Assembly: GCA_946493765.1 (NCBI GenBank)
Contig: CAMMAZ010000011.1
Coordinates: 1 to 50,633, forward strand
DNA: 50,633 nucleotides
Direction: 5' to 3'
Source: an uncultured Clostridia bacterium
Lineage (GTDB): Bacteria > Bacillota > Clostridia > Oscillospirales > Acutalibacteraceae
Positions 7,689 to 15,352 of this stretch are shown piece by piece; the first letter of the stretch is position 1; every line of letters begins with the position of its first letter. Position numbers and translations under genes: made by a program. The notes under the pieces were generated by a model. The model searched no databases. It was not told where the DNA came from and was given only the letters and a program-made list of their open reading frames with translations.

Positions 7689-10600
7689 ATGGTCTACAGG
7701 GTTTATGTTGAAAAGAAAAAGGGACTTGAAAACGAGGCAAATGCGCTTTTAAATGAAATCAACACCCAGCTGCTGATCCAATCGGTAGAAAGGGTGCGCC
7801 TTTTTAACCGGTATGACGTTGAGAATATTGAAAAAACGGATTTTGAAAACAGCATCAAAACGGTGTTTTCCGAGCCGCAGCTGGATAATGTGTCCGCATC
7901 TTTGCCGGAGACGGACGCTGCGGTGTTTGCGGTGGAATATCTGCCCGGTCAGTTCGACCAGCGCGCCGATTCTGCGGCGCAGTGCATCCAGATCATGACC
8001 CGCAAAGAACGCCCGACGGTGAAAACCGCCAAGGTTTACATGCTGTTCGGCAACGTATCCCAGGCGGAGCTGGAACGAATCAAAAAATATGTCATCAACC
8101 CGGTGGAAAGCCGGGAAGCGTCGTTAGAGCCGTTTGACACACTGGATATTCCGGTGGAAATGCCGGATCATGTGCAGACCCTCACCGGTTTTATCACGCT
8201 GGATGATAAAGCGCTTTCGGATTTGCAGCAAAAACTGTCGCTTGCGATGGATTTTGACGATATCAAATTCTGTCAGAATTATTTTAAAACCGAAGACCGC
8301 GACCCGACCATCACCGAAATTCGCATGATCGATACCTATTGGTCGGATCATTGCCGGCACACCACCTTTTTAACAACGATCGACGGCGTGACCTTTGAAG
8401 ATGCTATCCATCAAAACGCTTACGAGCGTTACGTGGACGCCCGCCGTGCAGTCAACCGGACCAAACCGGTCAATCTGATGGATTTGGCGACCATGGGCGC
8501 GCGGTATTTGAAAAGCAAAGGTCTGCTGCAAAAGCTGGACGAATCGGAAGAGATCAACGCCTGCACCGTTAAAATCGACGTCGATGTGGACGGAAAAACC
8601 GAAAAATGGCTGCTGCTGTTTAAAAACGAAACCCACAATCACCCGACGGAAATCGAACCGTTCGGCGGCGCGGCAACCTGTATCGGCGGTGCGATCCGCG
8701 ATCCGCTGTCCGGCAGAGCCTATGTCTATCAGGCGATGCGGGTGACCGGCGCGGCGAACCCGCTGGTCAGCGTGGCGGACACCATGCCCGGCAAACTTTC
8801 ACAGCGGAAAATCGTCACCACCGCCGCTGCGGGCTATAGCTCCTACGGCAACCAGATCGGTCTTGCAACCGGTCAGGTGGACGAAATCTATCATGAAGGC
8901 TACATGGCAAAACGCCTTGAGATCGGTGCGGTCGTCGGTGCGGCGCCGCAGGAAAATGTGCGCCGCGAAGTGCCCAATCCCGGCGATATTGTGATTTTGC
9001 TCGGCGGTCGGACCGGACGGGACGGCTGCGGCGGCGCGACCGGTTCTTCTAAATCCCACAGCATGGAATCATTGGAATCCTGCGGTGCGGAGGTGCAAAA
9101 AGGTAACGCGCCGGAAGAACGAAAATTGCAGCGACTGTTCCGCAACCCGGACGCGACAAAGCTGATCAAACGCTGCAACGATTTCGGCGCGGGCGGCGTG
9201 AGCGTCGCCATCGGCGAACTGGCGGACGGATTGGATATTGATTTAAACGCCGTTCCGAAAAAATATGAGGGACTCGACGGCACCGAGCTTGCCATTTCCG
9301 AATCGCAGGAAAGAATGGCGGTCGTCGTCGCGCCGGAGGATGCCGACGCATTTATTCGACTGGCGGACAGCGAAAACCTGGAAGCGACCGTCGTTGCCAA
9401 AGTCAAGGCCGAAAAGCGGCTGACAATGCGTTGGAACGGAAAAGACATCGTGAATATCACGCGGGAATTTTTAAATTCCAACGGTGCGGAAAAACACGTG
9501 AATATCACCATTGCAAAACCCGAATGCTATGCAAAACCGGCGGTTTCCGGCAGTTTTGCGCAAGAATATAAAAAATTGGCGGACGATTTAAACGTCTGCT
9601 CCAAACGCGGTCTGTCTGAACGGTTCGATTCCACCATCGGCGCAGGTTCGGTGCTCATGCCGTTCGGCGGCAAATACCAGATGACCCCTGCGCAGGTCAT
9701 GGCGGCGAAAATTCCGGTGGAAAAAGCGCAGACCGACACCTGTTCGGTCATGGCGTGGGGCTATAACCCGTTTATCACCGAAAAAAGCCCGTATCACGGG
9801 GCGTATCTCGCAGTGGTCGAATCAGTGGCAAAACTGGTCGCCTCCGGCGCGCCGCTGTCGGATTGCTACTTAACTTTCCAGGAATACTTTGAAAAGCCGA
9901 TGACCGATCCTAAACGCTGGGGGAAACCGCTGGCGGCGCTGCTCGGTGCGTTCGACGCACAGCTGGATTTTGGTTTTGCAGCGATCGGCGGCAAGGATTC
10001 CATGAGCGGAACCTTTGAGCATATCGACGTGCCGCCGACCCTTGTGTCTTTCGCGGTCACAGTGGCAAATGCAAAACAGATTTTGTCTCCGGAATTCAAA
10101 AAAGCCGGTTCCAAGGTCGTTTTGGTTTCTCCGGAATATAATGAAAAGCATCTGCCGGATCCCAAGAGCCAGCAAGCTGTTTTCAGCCAGGTGCACACGC
10201 TCATGGAAAGCGGCAAGGTCCTCTCGGCCTACACCCCGACCTACGGCGGTGTCGCCGAAGGCGTCATGAAAATGTGTTTTGGCAACCGGATCGGTTTTGC
10301 GTTTGCGGATGTTGCAAAAGAAAAACTGTTTTCCTATGCCTATGGTTCTTTCATTCTGGAGCTTAGCGAAGATGTGGATGTCGGTGTGCCGCTTGGCGTC
10401 ACAACGGGTGACTATGTCTTAACCTGCGGGGAAGAATCCGTTCGCTTGCAAGAGCTGGAAGATATTTATGAAAATAAACTTGAAAGCGTGTTTGCCTGCA
10501 ACATTAAACAACCAGAGCAGGAAATCAAAACGCTGAACTTCAATTGTGAGAAACGCGTTGCGCCGAAAATCGGCGTTGCAAAGCCTAAAGTACTGATTCC

Positions 10601-11381
10601 GGTGTTCCCCGGCACCAACTGTGAATATGACACCGCAAAACGTCTGCTGCTGGCAGGCGCGCAGCCGGACATCATGGTGATCAACAACCTGTCGGCACAG
10701 CATGTTGCGGAATCGGTCGAAGCGTTTGCTAAAAAGGTCAATGAAGCGCAGATCATTTTTGTGCCCGGCGGTTTTTCCGGCGGCGACGAGCCGGACGGTT
10801 CCGGCAAATTCATCACTGCGTTTTTCCGCAATCCGGTGATTCGGGAAAACGTCAATAACCTGCTCAAAAACAGGGACGGGCTGATGTGCGGTATCTGCAA
10901 TGGTTTCCAGGCGCTGATCAAATTGGGACTTTTGCCGTTCGGGGAGATTATCGACACCGATGAAAACTGCCCGACGCTGACCTATAATATCATCGGCCGG
11001 CACCAGTCCAGACTGGTGCGCACACGGATCGCATCCAACAAATCGCCCTGGCTTGCGGCGACAACCCCCGGTGCGGTCTACACAGTGCCGATCTCGCACG
11101 GCGAAGGCCGGTTTATCTGCCCGCCGGATTTATATGAAAAGCTGGCGGCAAACGGTCAGATCGCAACACAGTATGTGGATTTGGACGGTAATGCCTCAAC
11201 CGATATCCATTTCAATCCCAACGGTTCCTACCAGGCGGTGGAGGGCATCACCTCCGCGGACGGCCGGATCTTAGGTAAAATGGGACACAGTGAACGCATT
11301 GATTCCAACCTGTATAAAAACGTATCAGGCGATTATGATATGCATCTGTTTGAATCCGCCGTTCGGTATTTTGCCATTTAA
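7689..11381 (+). CDS. purL: PurL, phosphoribosylformylglycinamidine synthase, single-chain form
   Basis: It converts FGAR to FGAM with ATP and glutamine, step 4. At 1230 residues this is the single-chain form typical of Clostridia and related anaerobes, not the PurS/PurQ/PurL complex of Bacillus. An N-terminal PurS-like part (about 1-160) is followed by the tandem AIR-synthase-like halves, with THNHPTEIEPFGGAA in the first ATP site, and a C-terminal class I glutaminase (about 970-1230). The glutaminase has the VPGGFSGGD oxyanion segment, the nucleophile in GICNGFQ and the His/Glu of PISHGEGRF. The start ATG has GGAAAGGATGG upstream. It is the last gene of the operon, and a very strong hairpin follows. 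Confidence 0.97.
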   Translation: MVYRVYVEKKKGLENEANALLNEINTQLLIQSVERVRLFNRYDVENIEKTDFENSIKTVFSEPQLDNVSASLPETDAAVFAVEYLPGQFDQRADSAAQCIQIMTRKERPTVKTAKVYMLFGNVSQAELERIKKYVINPVESREASLEPFDTLDIPVEMPDHVQTLTGFITLDDKALSDLQQKLSLAMDFDDIKFCQNYFKTEDRDPTITEIRMIDTYWSDHCRHTTFLTTIDGVTFEDAIHQNAYERYVDARRAVNRTKPVNLMDLATMGARYLKSKGLLQKLDESEEINACTVKIDVDVDGKTEKWLLLFKNETHNHPTEIEPFGGAATCIGGAIRDPLSGRAYVYQAMRVTGAANPLVSVADTMPGKLSQRKIVTTAAAGYSSYGNQIGLATGQVDEIYHEGYMAKRLEIGAVVGAAPQENVRREVPNPGDIVILLGGRTGRDGCGGATGSSKSHSMESLESCGAEVQKGNAPEERKLQRLFRNPDATKLIKRCNDFGAGGVSVAIGELADGLDIDLNAVPKKYEGLDGTELAISESQERMAVVVAPEDADAFIRLADSENLEATVVAKVKAEKRLTMRWNGKDIVNITREFLNSNGAEKHVNITIAKPECYAKPAVSGSFAQEYKKLADDLNVCSKRGLSERFDSTIGAGSVLMPFGGKYQMTPAQVMAAKIPVEKAQTDTCSVMAWGYNPFITEKSPYHGAYLAVVESVAKLVASGAPLSDCYLTFQEYFEKPMTDPKRWGKPLAALLGAFDAQLDFGFAAIGGKDSMSGTFEHIDVPPTLVSFAVTVANAKQILSPEFKKAGSKVVLVSPEYNEKHLPDPKSQQAVFSQVHTLMESGKVLSAYTPTYGGVAEGVMKMCFGNRIGFAFADVAKEKLFSYAYGSFILELSEDVDVGVPLGVTTGDYVLTCGEESVRLQELEDIYENKLESVFACNIKQPEQEIKTLNFNCEKRVAPKIGVAKPKVLIPVFPGTNCEYDTAKRLLLAGAQPDIMVINNLSAQHVAESVEAFAKKVNEAQIIFVPGGFSGGDEPDGSGKFITAFFRNPVIRENVNNLLKNRDGLMCGICNGFQALIKLGLLPFGEIIDTDENCPTLTYNIIGRHQSRLVRTRIASNKSPWLAATTPGAVYTVPISHGEGRFICPPDLYEKLAANGQIATQYVDLDGNASTDIHFNPNGSYQAVEGITSADGRILGKMGHSERIDSNLYKNVSGDYDMHLFESAVRYFAI

Positions 11382-11399
11382 ACACGGATCAATAAGAAG

Positions 11400-11439
11400 A
11401 AAAGCCCATGAAACGGTAAATACCGTTTCATGGGCTTTT
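11400..11439. terminator. Strong bidirectional terminator after purL
   Basis: AAAGCCCATGAAACGGTA (11401-11418) is an exact inverted repeat of 11421-11438, with only two bases between; one flanking A-T pair extends it. The arms end in A and T runs, so it can act for purL on the plus strand and for the facing lipoprotein remnant on the minus strand. Confidence 0.85.
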
Positions 11440-11441
11440 AC

Positions 11442-11848
11442 TCATGTGCGAAAACATTTTTTGCAGGGGGAGTAGCCTTCGTTTTGCGCATCTTCCAGTG
11501 AAATCGCGTGCTGCTTACTCTGCCGCAGATATTGGCAGCCGTCCCTGTGATATTTTTCGCCGGTGTCGGTGATATAAACAATGTCCGACAGGGGGTCTGC
11601 ATCCGTTTCGGCAGCCACCGTCGAAACCGCTTGCGTTTGAGATTTCGTGGTTGTGTCTACTTGCGGTGAATCGCTTGTGTAGTCATAACCTGCGTTTTCT
11701 TCTGCAAGGAATAGATTTTGTGCCGGTGAAGTGCTGACTTTTTGCGTATCATCCACTGAAATGTTAACATTGTTGTTTTCACATGCTGGTAAAAATAAAA
11801 TAGAAGAAAGAAAAATATTTTGTGCCCAAAAAGTAAAGAATAGGACAC
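11442..11848 (-). pseudogene. Frameshifted copy of the Cys-rich lipoprotein gene
   Basis: The intact frame (11442-11756) encodes a C-terminal part nearly identical to the lipoprotein at 12823-13269: the FLAEENAGYDYTSDSP block, then a Thr/Ser-rich linker and the YHRDGCQYLR...GYSPCKKCF domain. Upstream, the same frame continues through ILFLPAC, a lipobox-like end of a signal peptide, but reaches a stop with no ATG or GTG. A GTG at 11848 opens the neighbouring frame (SYSLLFGHKIFF), and a one-base shift in the T5 tract near 11812-11816 would join it to the lipobox. The simplest reading is a recent copy broken by a single indel; programmed slippage or a sequencing error is possible. It ends with FRT after the last Cys pair instead of stopping at F. 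Confidence 0.6.
11451..11717 (-). repeat. Direct repeat, copy 1 (lipoprotein 3' half)
   Basis: This stretch is over 90% identical by eye to 12826-13089 in the same orientation. It differs by scattered substitutions and one 3-base insertion that adds a Gln (KQHA instead of KHA). The repeats enclose both XRE genes and the palindromic element, so recombination between them would delete or amplify about 1.4 kb. Confidence 0.85.
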
Positions 11849-11853
11849 TATAT

Positions 11854-11881
11854 TTGACGACTTATCTCTTATAATTATAAT
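11854..11881 (+). promoter_or_regulatory. Promoter of the first XRE gene
   Basis: -35 TTGACG (11854-11859), 16-base spacer, perfect -10 TATAAT (11876-11881), giving a short leader to the ATG at 11908. The candidate GTG start of the broken lipoprotein (11848) faces the other way only 6 bases from the -35 box. Confidence 0.7.
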
Positions 11882-11907
11882 AAATTTTAGAGAGGGTTAT
11901 TAGGAAT

Positions 11908-12225
11908 ATGATAAACGTTTTGGAAAGAATCACGGCATTGCGCATGGCGCGCGGCTGGACGGAATGTGAGATGGCACGGCGCTGCGGATTGCGGCAAAGC
12001 ACCATCTCCGGCTGGTATCAGAAAAACAGATCGCCGAGATTTGGTTCGTTGGAGAAGATCTGCAAGGGATTTGATCTCACCATGAGCCAGTTTTTCCTGT
12101 CGGAAACGGATCCTGTGACGACGTTGACAAAGCAGCAGCGCGAGCTGCTCGAAAACTGGTTCAAGCTTTCCGACACACAAAAGAAAAAGCTTCTGGCGTT
12201 GATCGACGGCATGCTGCAAAAATGA
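11908..12225 (+). CDS. XRE-family (Cro/CI) helix-turn-helix regulator, 105 aa
   Basis: A small cytosolic DNA-binding protein. The helix-turn-helix spans about residues 5-60: the recognition part is MARRCGLRQSTISGWY, followed by the family's typical PRFGSLEKICKGFDLTMSQFF. A C-terminal helical segment, TKQQRELLENWFKLSDTQKKKLLALIDGML, follows the DNA-binding domain and resembles the tails of Firmicutes XRE repressors that read a kinase- or peptide-like signal, but I cannot assign one. The start has AGAGAGGG upstream. It is divergent from the broken lipoprotein gene and upstream of a second XRE gene, separated by a palindromic repeat. Its target is unknown; its own promoter or the lipoprotein genes are the obvious candidates. 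Confidence 0.85.
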   Translation: MINVLERITALRMARGWTECEMARRCGLRQSTISGWYQKNRSPRFGSLEKICKGFDLTMSQFFLSETDPVTTLTKQQRELLENWFKLSDTQKKKLLALIDGMLQK

Positions 12226-12248
12226 TGAATGAGAATGCGGTGTTTTTC

Positions 12249-12375
12249 CACCTCATCCACCGCTTGCGCGGTCCCCCTTCTCCTCAAGGAGAAGGCTTTT
12301 GCATACCACAAACTAGCGGCAACACAAGGCTTCTCCTTGAGGAGAAGCTGTCACCGTAAGGTGACTGATGAGGTG
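12249..12375. repeat. 127-bp palindromic repeat element (MITE/REP-like)
   Basis: The ends CACCTCATC (12249-12257) and GATGAGGTG (12367-12375) are exact inverted repeats. Inside each end is a small hairpin, CCGC-ttgc-GCGG on the left and GTCAC-cgtaa-GGTGAC on the right, and then a longer inner hairpin of the CTTCTCCT(C/T)AAGGAGAAG type on both arms, around a 27-base unpaired centre. It contains no open frame. Elements with these end sequences are, from memory, common intergenic repeats in Clostridia genomes. The inner hairpin matches the one at 865-891. Confidence 0.7.
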
Positions 12376-12428
12376 TTAAAAAACATTTAAAACACAAAAT
12401 TTTTAAATCAAATATAGGGGGACTCAAT

Positions 12429-12704
12429 ATGCAAAATCGGAAACAGGAAAACAAAAAACCTTTAAATGCAACGGGTGCGAACATCCGGCGGGCGCGGCTC
12501 AATGCCGGCATGTCGCAGGAACAGCTGGCATCAGCGCTGCGAGAACAGCAATTTGAAGTTTCCCGCCAAACGATCAGCCAAATGGAAAACGGGAAACAGC
12601 GGATTTTAGATTTCCAGTTAGCGGCGATGGCAAAAGCTCTAAATGTGTCGGTCAATGCGTTATACGGGAACGTTCCACTGGAAAATCAGCAGTCGATAAA
12701 ATGA
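12429..12704 (+). CDS. XRE-family helix-turn-helix regulator, 91 aa
   Basis: A second, unrelated-looking XRE protein. After a basic, probably disordered N-terminus (MQNRKQENKKPLN) the helix-turn-helix runs from about residue 17 to 75: GANIRRARLNAGMSQEQLASAL, then the recognition helix in SRQTISQMENGKQ and FQLAAMAKALNVSVNALYG. This is the classical Cro/CI pattern with no effector domain. The start is supported by ATAGGGGGA nine bases upstream. It lies between the palindromic repeat and a bidirectional terminator, facing the intact lipoprotein gene. The same order (XRE gene then lipoprotein) suggests a regulator-lipoprotein pair, but this is context only. Confidence 0.85.
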   Translation: MQNRKQENKKPLNATGANIRRARLNAGMSQEQLASALREQQFEVSRQTISQMENGKQRILDFQLAAMAKALNVSVNALYGNVPLENQQSIK

Positions 12705-12793
12705 AAAAGTTTTACTGTATGATCGGGCGGCTACACCGGTGTTTAAGAACTGAAAAGAAACACCAAACCGCAAAATTTATAAAATACAGCAAC

Positions 12794-12820
12794 AAAAGCA
12801 CACGTAGACCGTGTGCTTTT
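12794..12820. terminator. Bidirectional terminator between XRE gene and lipoprotein
   Basis: AAAAGCACAC (12794-12803) pairs with GTGTGCTTTT (12811-12820) over a 7-base loop. T runs on both strands serve the XRE gene (plus) and the lipoprotein (minus). Confidence 0.8.
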
Positions 12821-12822
12821 GT

Positions 12823-13269
12823 TTAAAAACATTTTTTACAGGGGGTGTAGCCTTCGTTTTGCGCGTCTTCAAGTGAAATCGCGTGCTTGCTCTGCCGCAG
12901 ATACTGGCAGCCGTCCCTGTGATATTTTTCGCCGGTGTCGGTGATATAAACGATTTCCGACAGGGAGTCTGCGTCCGTTTCGGCAGCCACCGTCGAAATC
13001 GCTTGCGTTTGAGATTTCGTGGTCGTGTCTATTCGCGGTGAATCGCTTGTGTAGTCATATCCTGCATTTTCTTCTGCAAGGAATAAATCCTCCAACGGCG
13101 TTTTTAAAACGGATTGTTTTTGCGTTTGTGCCGTTGTCGAAACGGTTGTATCATCGGCAATGCCTATCGCGGTTGTGGTGTTACTGTCTGGCTGTGGGTT
13201 GTCCGTTGTGCAGGCAGAGGAAAGAACAAGCACACAGGCTGCCAACAGCAGCGCAAGATATTTTTTCAT
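12823..13269 (-). CDS. Lipoprotein with C-terminal His/Cys metal-binding-like domain, 148 aa
   Basis: A probable surface lipoprotein. The ATG at 13269 is chosen over ATG 13275 because GGTG stands six bases before it. Residues 1-20 (MKKYLALLLAACVLVLSSAC) are a lipoprotein signal peptide with lipobox LSSAC. A Thr/Ser/Gln-rich linker (about 21-100) follows, then a small C-terminal domain: YITDTGEKYHRDGCQYLR, and GYTPCKKCF at the end. The spacing His-x3-Cys ... Cys-x2-Cys resembles the small zinc-binding module found at the ends of Ada-like and micrococcal-nuclease-like proteins, so zinc binding is likely but function is unknown. A broken near-copy sits at 11442-11848. Two identical dyad sites lie upstream of the gene, suggesting specific regulation. 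Confidence 0.8.
   Translation of the reverse strand: MKKYLALLLAACVLVLSSACTTDNPQPDSNTTTAIGIADDTTVSTTAQTQKQSVLKTPLEDLFLAEENAGYDYTSDSPRIDTTTKSQTQAISTVAAETDADSLSEIVYITDTGEKYHRDGCQYLRQSKHAISLEDAQNEGYTPCKKCF
12826..13089 (-). repeat. Direct repeat, copy 2 (lipoprotein 3' half)
   Basis: Partner of 11451-11717. Similarity stops abruptly just upstream of the FLAEENAG-coding block; the N-terminal parts of the two genes differ, so the duplication or gene conversion covered only the 3' half, or the 5' half of copy 1 was replaced. Confidence 0.85.
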
Positions 13270-13285
13270 TTTCATCACCAACTAA

Positions 13286-13397
13286 AAAGTGAAAATTATT
13301 CACATCAAATTGCAAAAAATAAAGATGCATCACGCATCGGAGCTTTTAAAAGGGTGTTCCCTCACAAAGTGAAGAAAATTCACATCGTGAGGGAACA
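13286..13397. promoter_or_regulatory. Two identical dyad sites and a cruciform upstream of the lipoprotein
   Basis: AAAGTGAA-N5-TTCACATC occurs at 13286-13306 and again at 13366-13386, exactly 80 bp apart, identical outside the five central bases. Each has the dyad GTGAA-N5-TTCAC. The second copy is the loop of a larger perfect inverted repeat, TGTTCCCTCAC (13355-13365) with GTGAGGGAACA (13387-13397). Both lie in the upstream region of the lipoprotein gene (start 13269). This looks like a two-site operator; the binding protein is unknown. Confidence 0.5.
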
Positions 13398-13398
13398 A

Positions 13399-13441
13399 AA
13401 AACAGTTCGATAAATAAAGGAAATAAAAAACGAACTGTTTT
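13399..13441 (-). terminator. Terminator of the sensor kinase gene
   Basis: AAAACAGTTCG (13399-13409) pairs with CGAACTGTTTT (13431-13441) across a 21-base A-rich loop; on the minus strand the stem ends in a T6 run. It lies 68 bases after the kinase stop codon. Confidence 0.65.
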
Positions 13442-13508
13442 AGGGGGGCTTTATTGAGTACATCCTTATTATAATATAAAAAATTTCATTTGTCAATAAC
13501 TGTTTTCG

Positions 13509-14543
13509 TTATTTTGGCAGTTTCACAACAAAAGAACTGCCTCTCTCTTTCACGCTGCGAACCGATATTTCCCCGCCGCAAAGCTCAACGATGCGTTTGG
13601 CAAGCGGCAGGCCGAGTCCGTTTCCGCTGTCGGCGTGGGAGGCGTCGCACTGATAAAACTTGTCGAAAATGCGGTGCACCGTTTCTTTGGACATGCCGAT
13701 CCCGTTATCGTTGACCTCAACTTTTATGTGATCATTATCCACGTTGCAGCGAACCTGCACCTGCCCGTTTGCAGGAGTGAATTTCACAGCATTGGATAAA
13801 AGATTGATCCATAGATGGGACAGCATTTCTTCATTGGCGTGGATTTTGACCGGTTCAAGTTCCGGCAAAATTTCAATGTTTTTCTTTGTCCATTGTTTTT
13901 GCAGCAGCAGAATGCACCGGCGCAGCTGTTCATCCAGATCGTATTCCGAAATGTCGGTGACGAACTGCTGGTTTTCCAGTTTGGACAAAAGCAAAACGTT
14001 AGCCGCCATATTGGAAAGCCGATCCGATTCTTTAACGATAATATTGATATATTCTTTTTTCTGATCTTCCGTTAAATTTTCACCCTGCTGCAATTGTTTT
14101 GCAAATCCGCGAATGGAAACGATCGGCGTTTTGAATTCATGGGAAAAGTTGTTGATAAAATCGTTGCGGAACATTTCAATACCGGAGAGTTCCTCTGTCA
14201 TTTTGTTAAAGCTGTTTAGCAGTTCGGTCAATTCATTGATATGTTTTTCTTCGGTTTTGACGCGGACATTGAAGTTGCCGTTCGCCACCTCTTTGGTGGC
14301 TGCAATCAGTTCCCGCATGGGTTTTAAAAGGTGCCGACCGACGGGGAGGGATAGAAATGTCCCTAAGACAATACAGCTGATGAGCGAGGAAGTGATCACA
14401 ATCAGCGGGCCCGCGCCCTTTAGTGTGTGTGAGCTGAAATGATCGATTGTCAAAAAAAGCAAAAAACAGATCAAACCGGTGATGAGCAGAATGGTAAACA
14501 CAATACGGATCAGAAAAAAAGTCAGGCTTTGTCTGCGCTTCAT
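13509..14543 (-). CDS. Sensor histidine kinase with short extracellular loop
   Basis: A membrane sensor kinase of 344 residues. Two membrane helices (about 9-32 and 47-65) enclose only some 14 outside residues, then come a HAMP domain (about 66-120), the phosphoacceptor motif NNFSHEFKTP with His135, the N box NLLSNAVKF (about 248-256), DNGIGM (279-284) and the GNGLGLPLAKRI G2 box. The very small sensing loop resembles the intramembrane-sensing kinases that work with peptide-detoxifying ABC transporters, although the HAMP domain is an addition. The start overlaps the regulator's stop by four bases (ATGA), with GGAGG upstream. The divergent ABC transporter at 15353 is the likely target and perhaps the true sensor. 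Confidence 0.9.
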   Translation of the reverse strand: MKRRQSLTFFLIRIVFTILLITGLICFLLFLTIDHFSSHTLKGAGPLIVITSSLISCIVLGTFLSLPVGRHLLKPMRELIAATKEVANGNFNVRVKTEEKHINELTELLNSFNKMTEELSGIEMFRNDFINNFSHEFKTPIVSIRGFAKQLQQGENLTEDQKKEYINIIVKESDRLSNMAANVLLLSKLENQQFVTDISEYDLDEQLRRCILLLQKQWTKKNIEILPELEPVKIHANEEMLSHLWINLLSNAVKFTPANGQVQVRCNVDNDHIKVEVNDNGIGMSKETVHRIFDKFYQCDASHADSGNGLGLPLAKRIVELCGGEISVRSVKERGSSFVVKLPK

Positions 14544-15229
14544 TCGTCTGTTCCTCCGTTTTTGACAACCGCCTTGTAACCGAGTCCGCGCACTGTGACA
14601 ATTTCAAAATCGGGATTGTCCTTATATTTTTCGCGCAGCCGGTTGATATGCACGTCCACCGTGCGTTCGTCCGACGCGCTTTCCATATCCCACAGCTCGT
14701 CGATCAATTGGCGGCGGGTAAAAATTTGGTTGGGATAGGATAATAACTTAAAAAGTAGTAAAAACTCTTTTTGGGGGATTGTCGCGGTGTTGTTTCCGGT
14801 TGTGACGGAAAAAGAATCGTAGTCCAGCACCGTGCCGCCGATTTTGAGTTTGCGCTCGCTTGCAATTTTGGAACGGCGCAGCAAAGCCGCAACACGCAGG
14901 ATCATTTCTTCCTCGTCTAAGGGCTTGACCATGTAGTCGTCGGCGCCGCTTAAAAAACCTTCCCGCTTATCATGCAGCGTTTCTTTTGCCGTAACCATTA
15001 AAATCGGCGTTTCCCAGCCCGCGTCCCGCAGCGTTTTGGTCAAAGTAAAGCCGTCCATGCGGGGCATCATCACGTCCAGGATAATCAAATCAACCTGCTT
15101 TTGATCCAGCATTTCCAGCGCTGCAACGCCGTCTTTCGCGCAGATCGGCTGGTAACCGTTTTGCGACAGCACCGCCGCCATCAGCTTTCTGGTGTTTTCG
15201 TCGTCTTCCACAACCATGATATTAAACAA
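14540..15229 (-). CDS. OmpR/PhoB-family response regulator
   Basis: Receiver domain (1-118) with acidic pair VVEDDE and phospho-acceptor Asp52 in LIILDVMMPRMDG, followed by a winged-helix DNA-binding domain ending RGLGYKAVV. I use the TTG at 15229 (LFNIMVVEDD...), because GAAGGG lies six bases before it and the family begins at this residue; an ATG two codons earlier (15235) touches the GAAGGG and is less likely, though annotators may pick it. It is the first gene of a two-gene operon with the kinase at 13509-14543. The genes are divergent from the ABC transporter, so it probably activates that promoter, whose -10 TATAAT (15315-15320) has no recognisable -35 box. Confidence 0.9.
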   Translation of the reverse strand: MFNIMVVEDDENTRKLMAAVLSQNGYQPICAKDGVAALEMLDQKQVDLIILDVMMPRMDGFTLTKTLRDAGWETPILMVTAKETLHDKREGFLSGADDYMVKPLDEEEMILRVAALLRRSKIASERKLKIGGTVLDYDSFSVTTGNNTATIPQKEFLLLFKLLSYPNQIFTRRQLIDELWDMESASDERTVDVHINRLREKYKDNPDFEIVTVRGLGYKAVVKNGGTDE

Positions 15230-15352
15230 GCTCATCCCTTCTTTCATGAGGTTATTATAATCTGTTTTCCCGCAAAACGCAACCAAAATTCATACTGGGT
15301 TTATATATACATTCTATAATAAAAGACCAATAACAGGAAAAGGAGTCTGTGC

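Noticed and set aside
11442-13397. Mobile element or prophage fragment
   Set aside because: No transposase, integrase, recombinase or attachment-site duplication is visible; only repeats and regulators. Duplication is certain, mobility is not.
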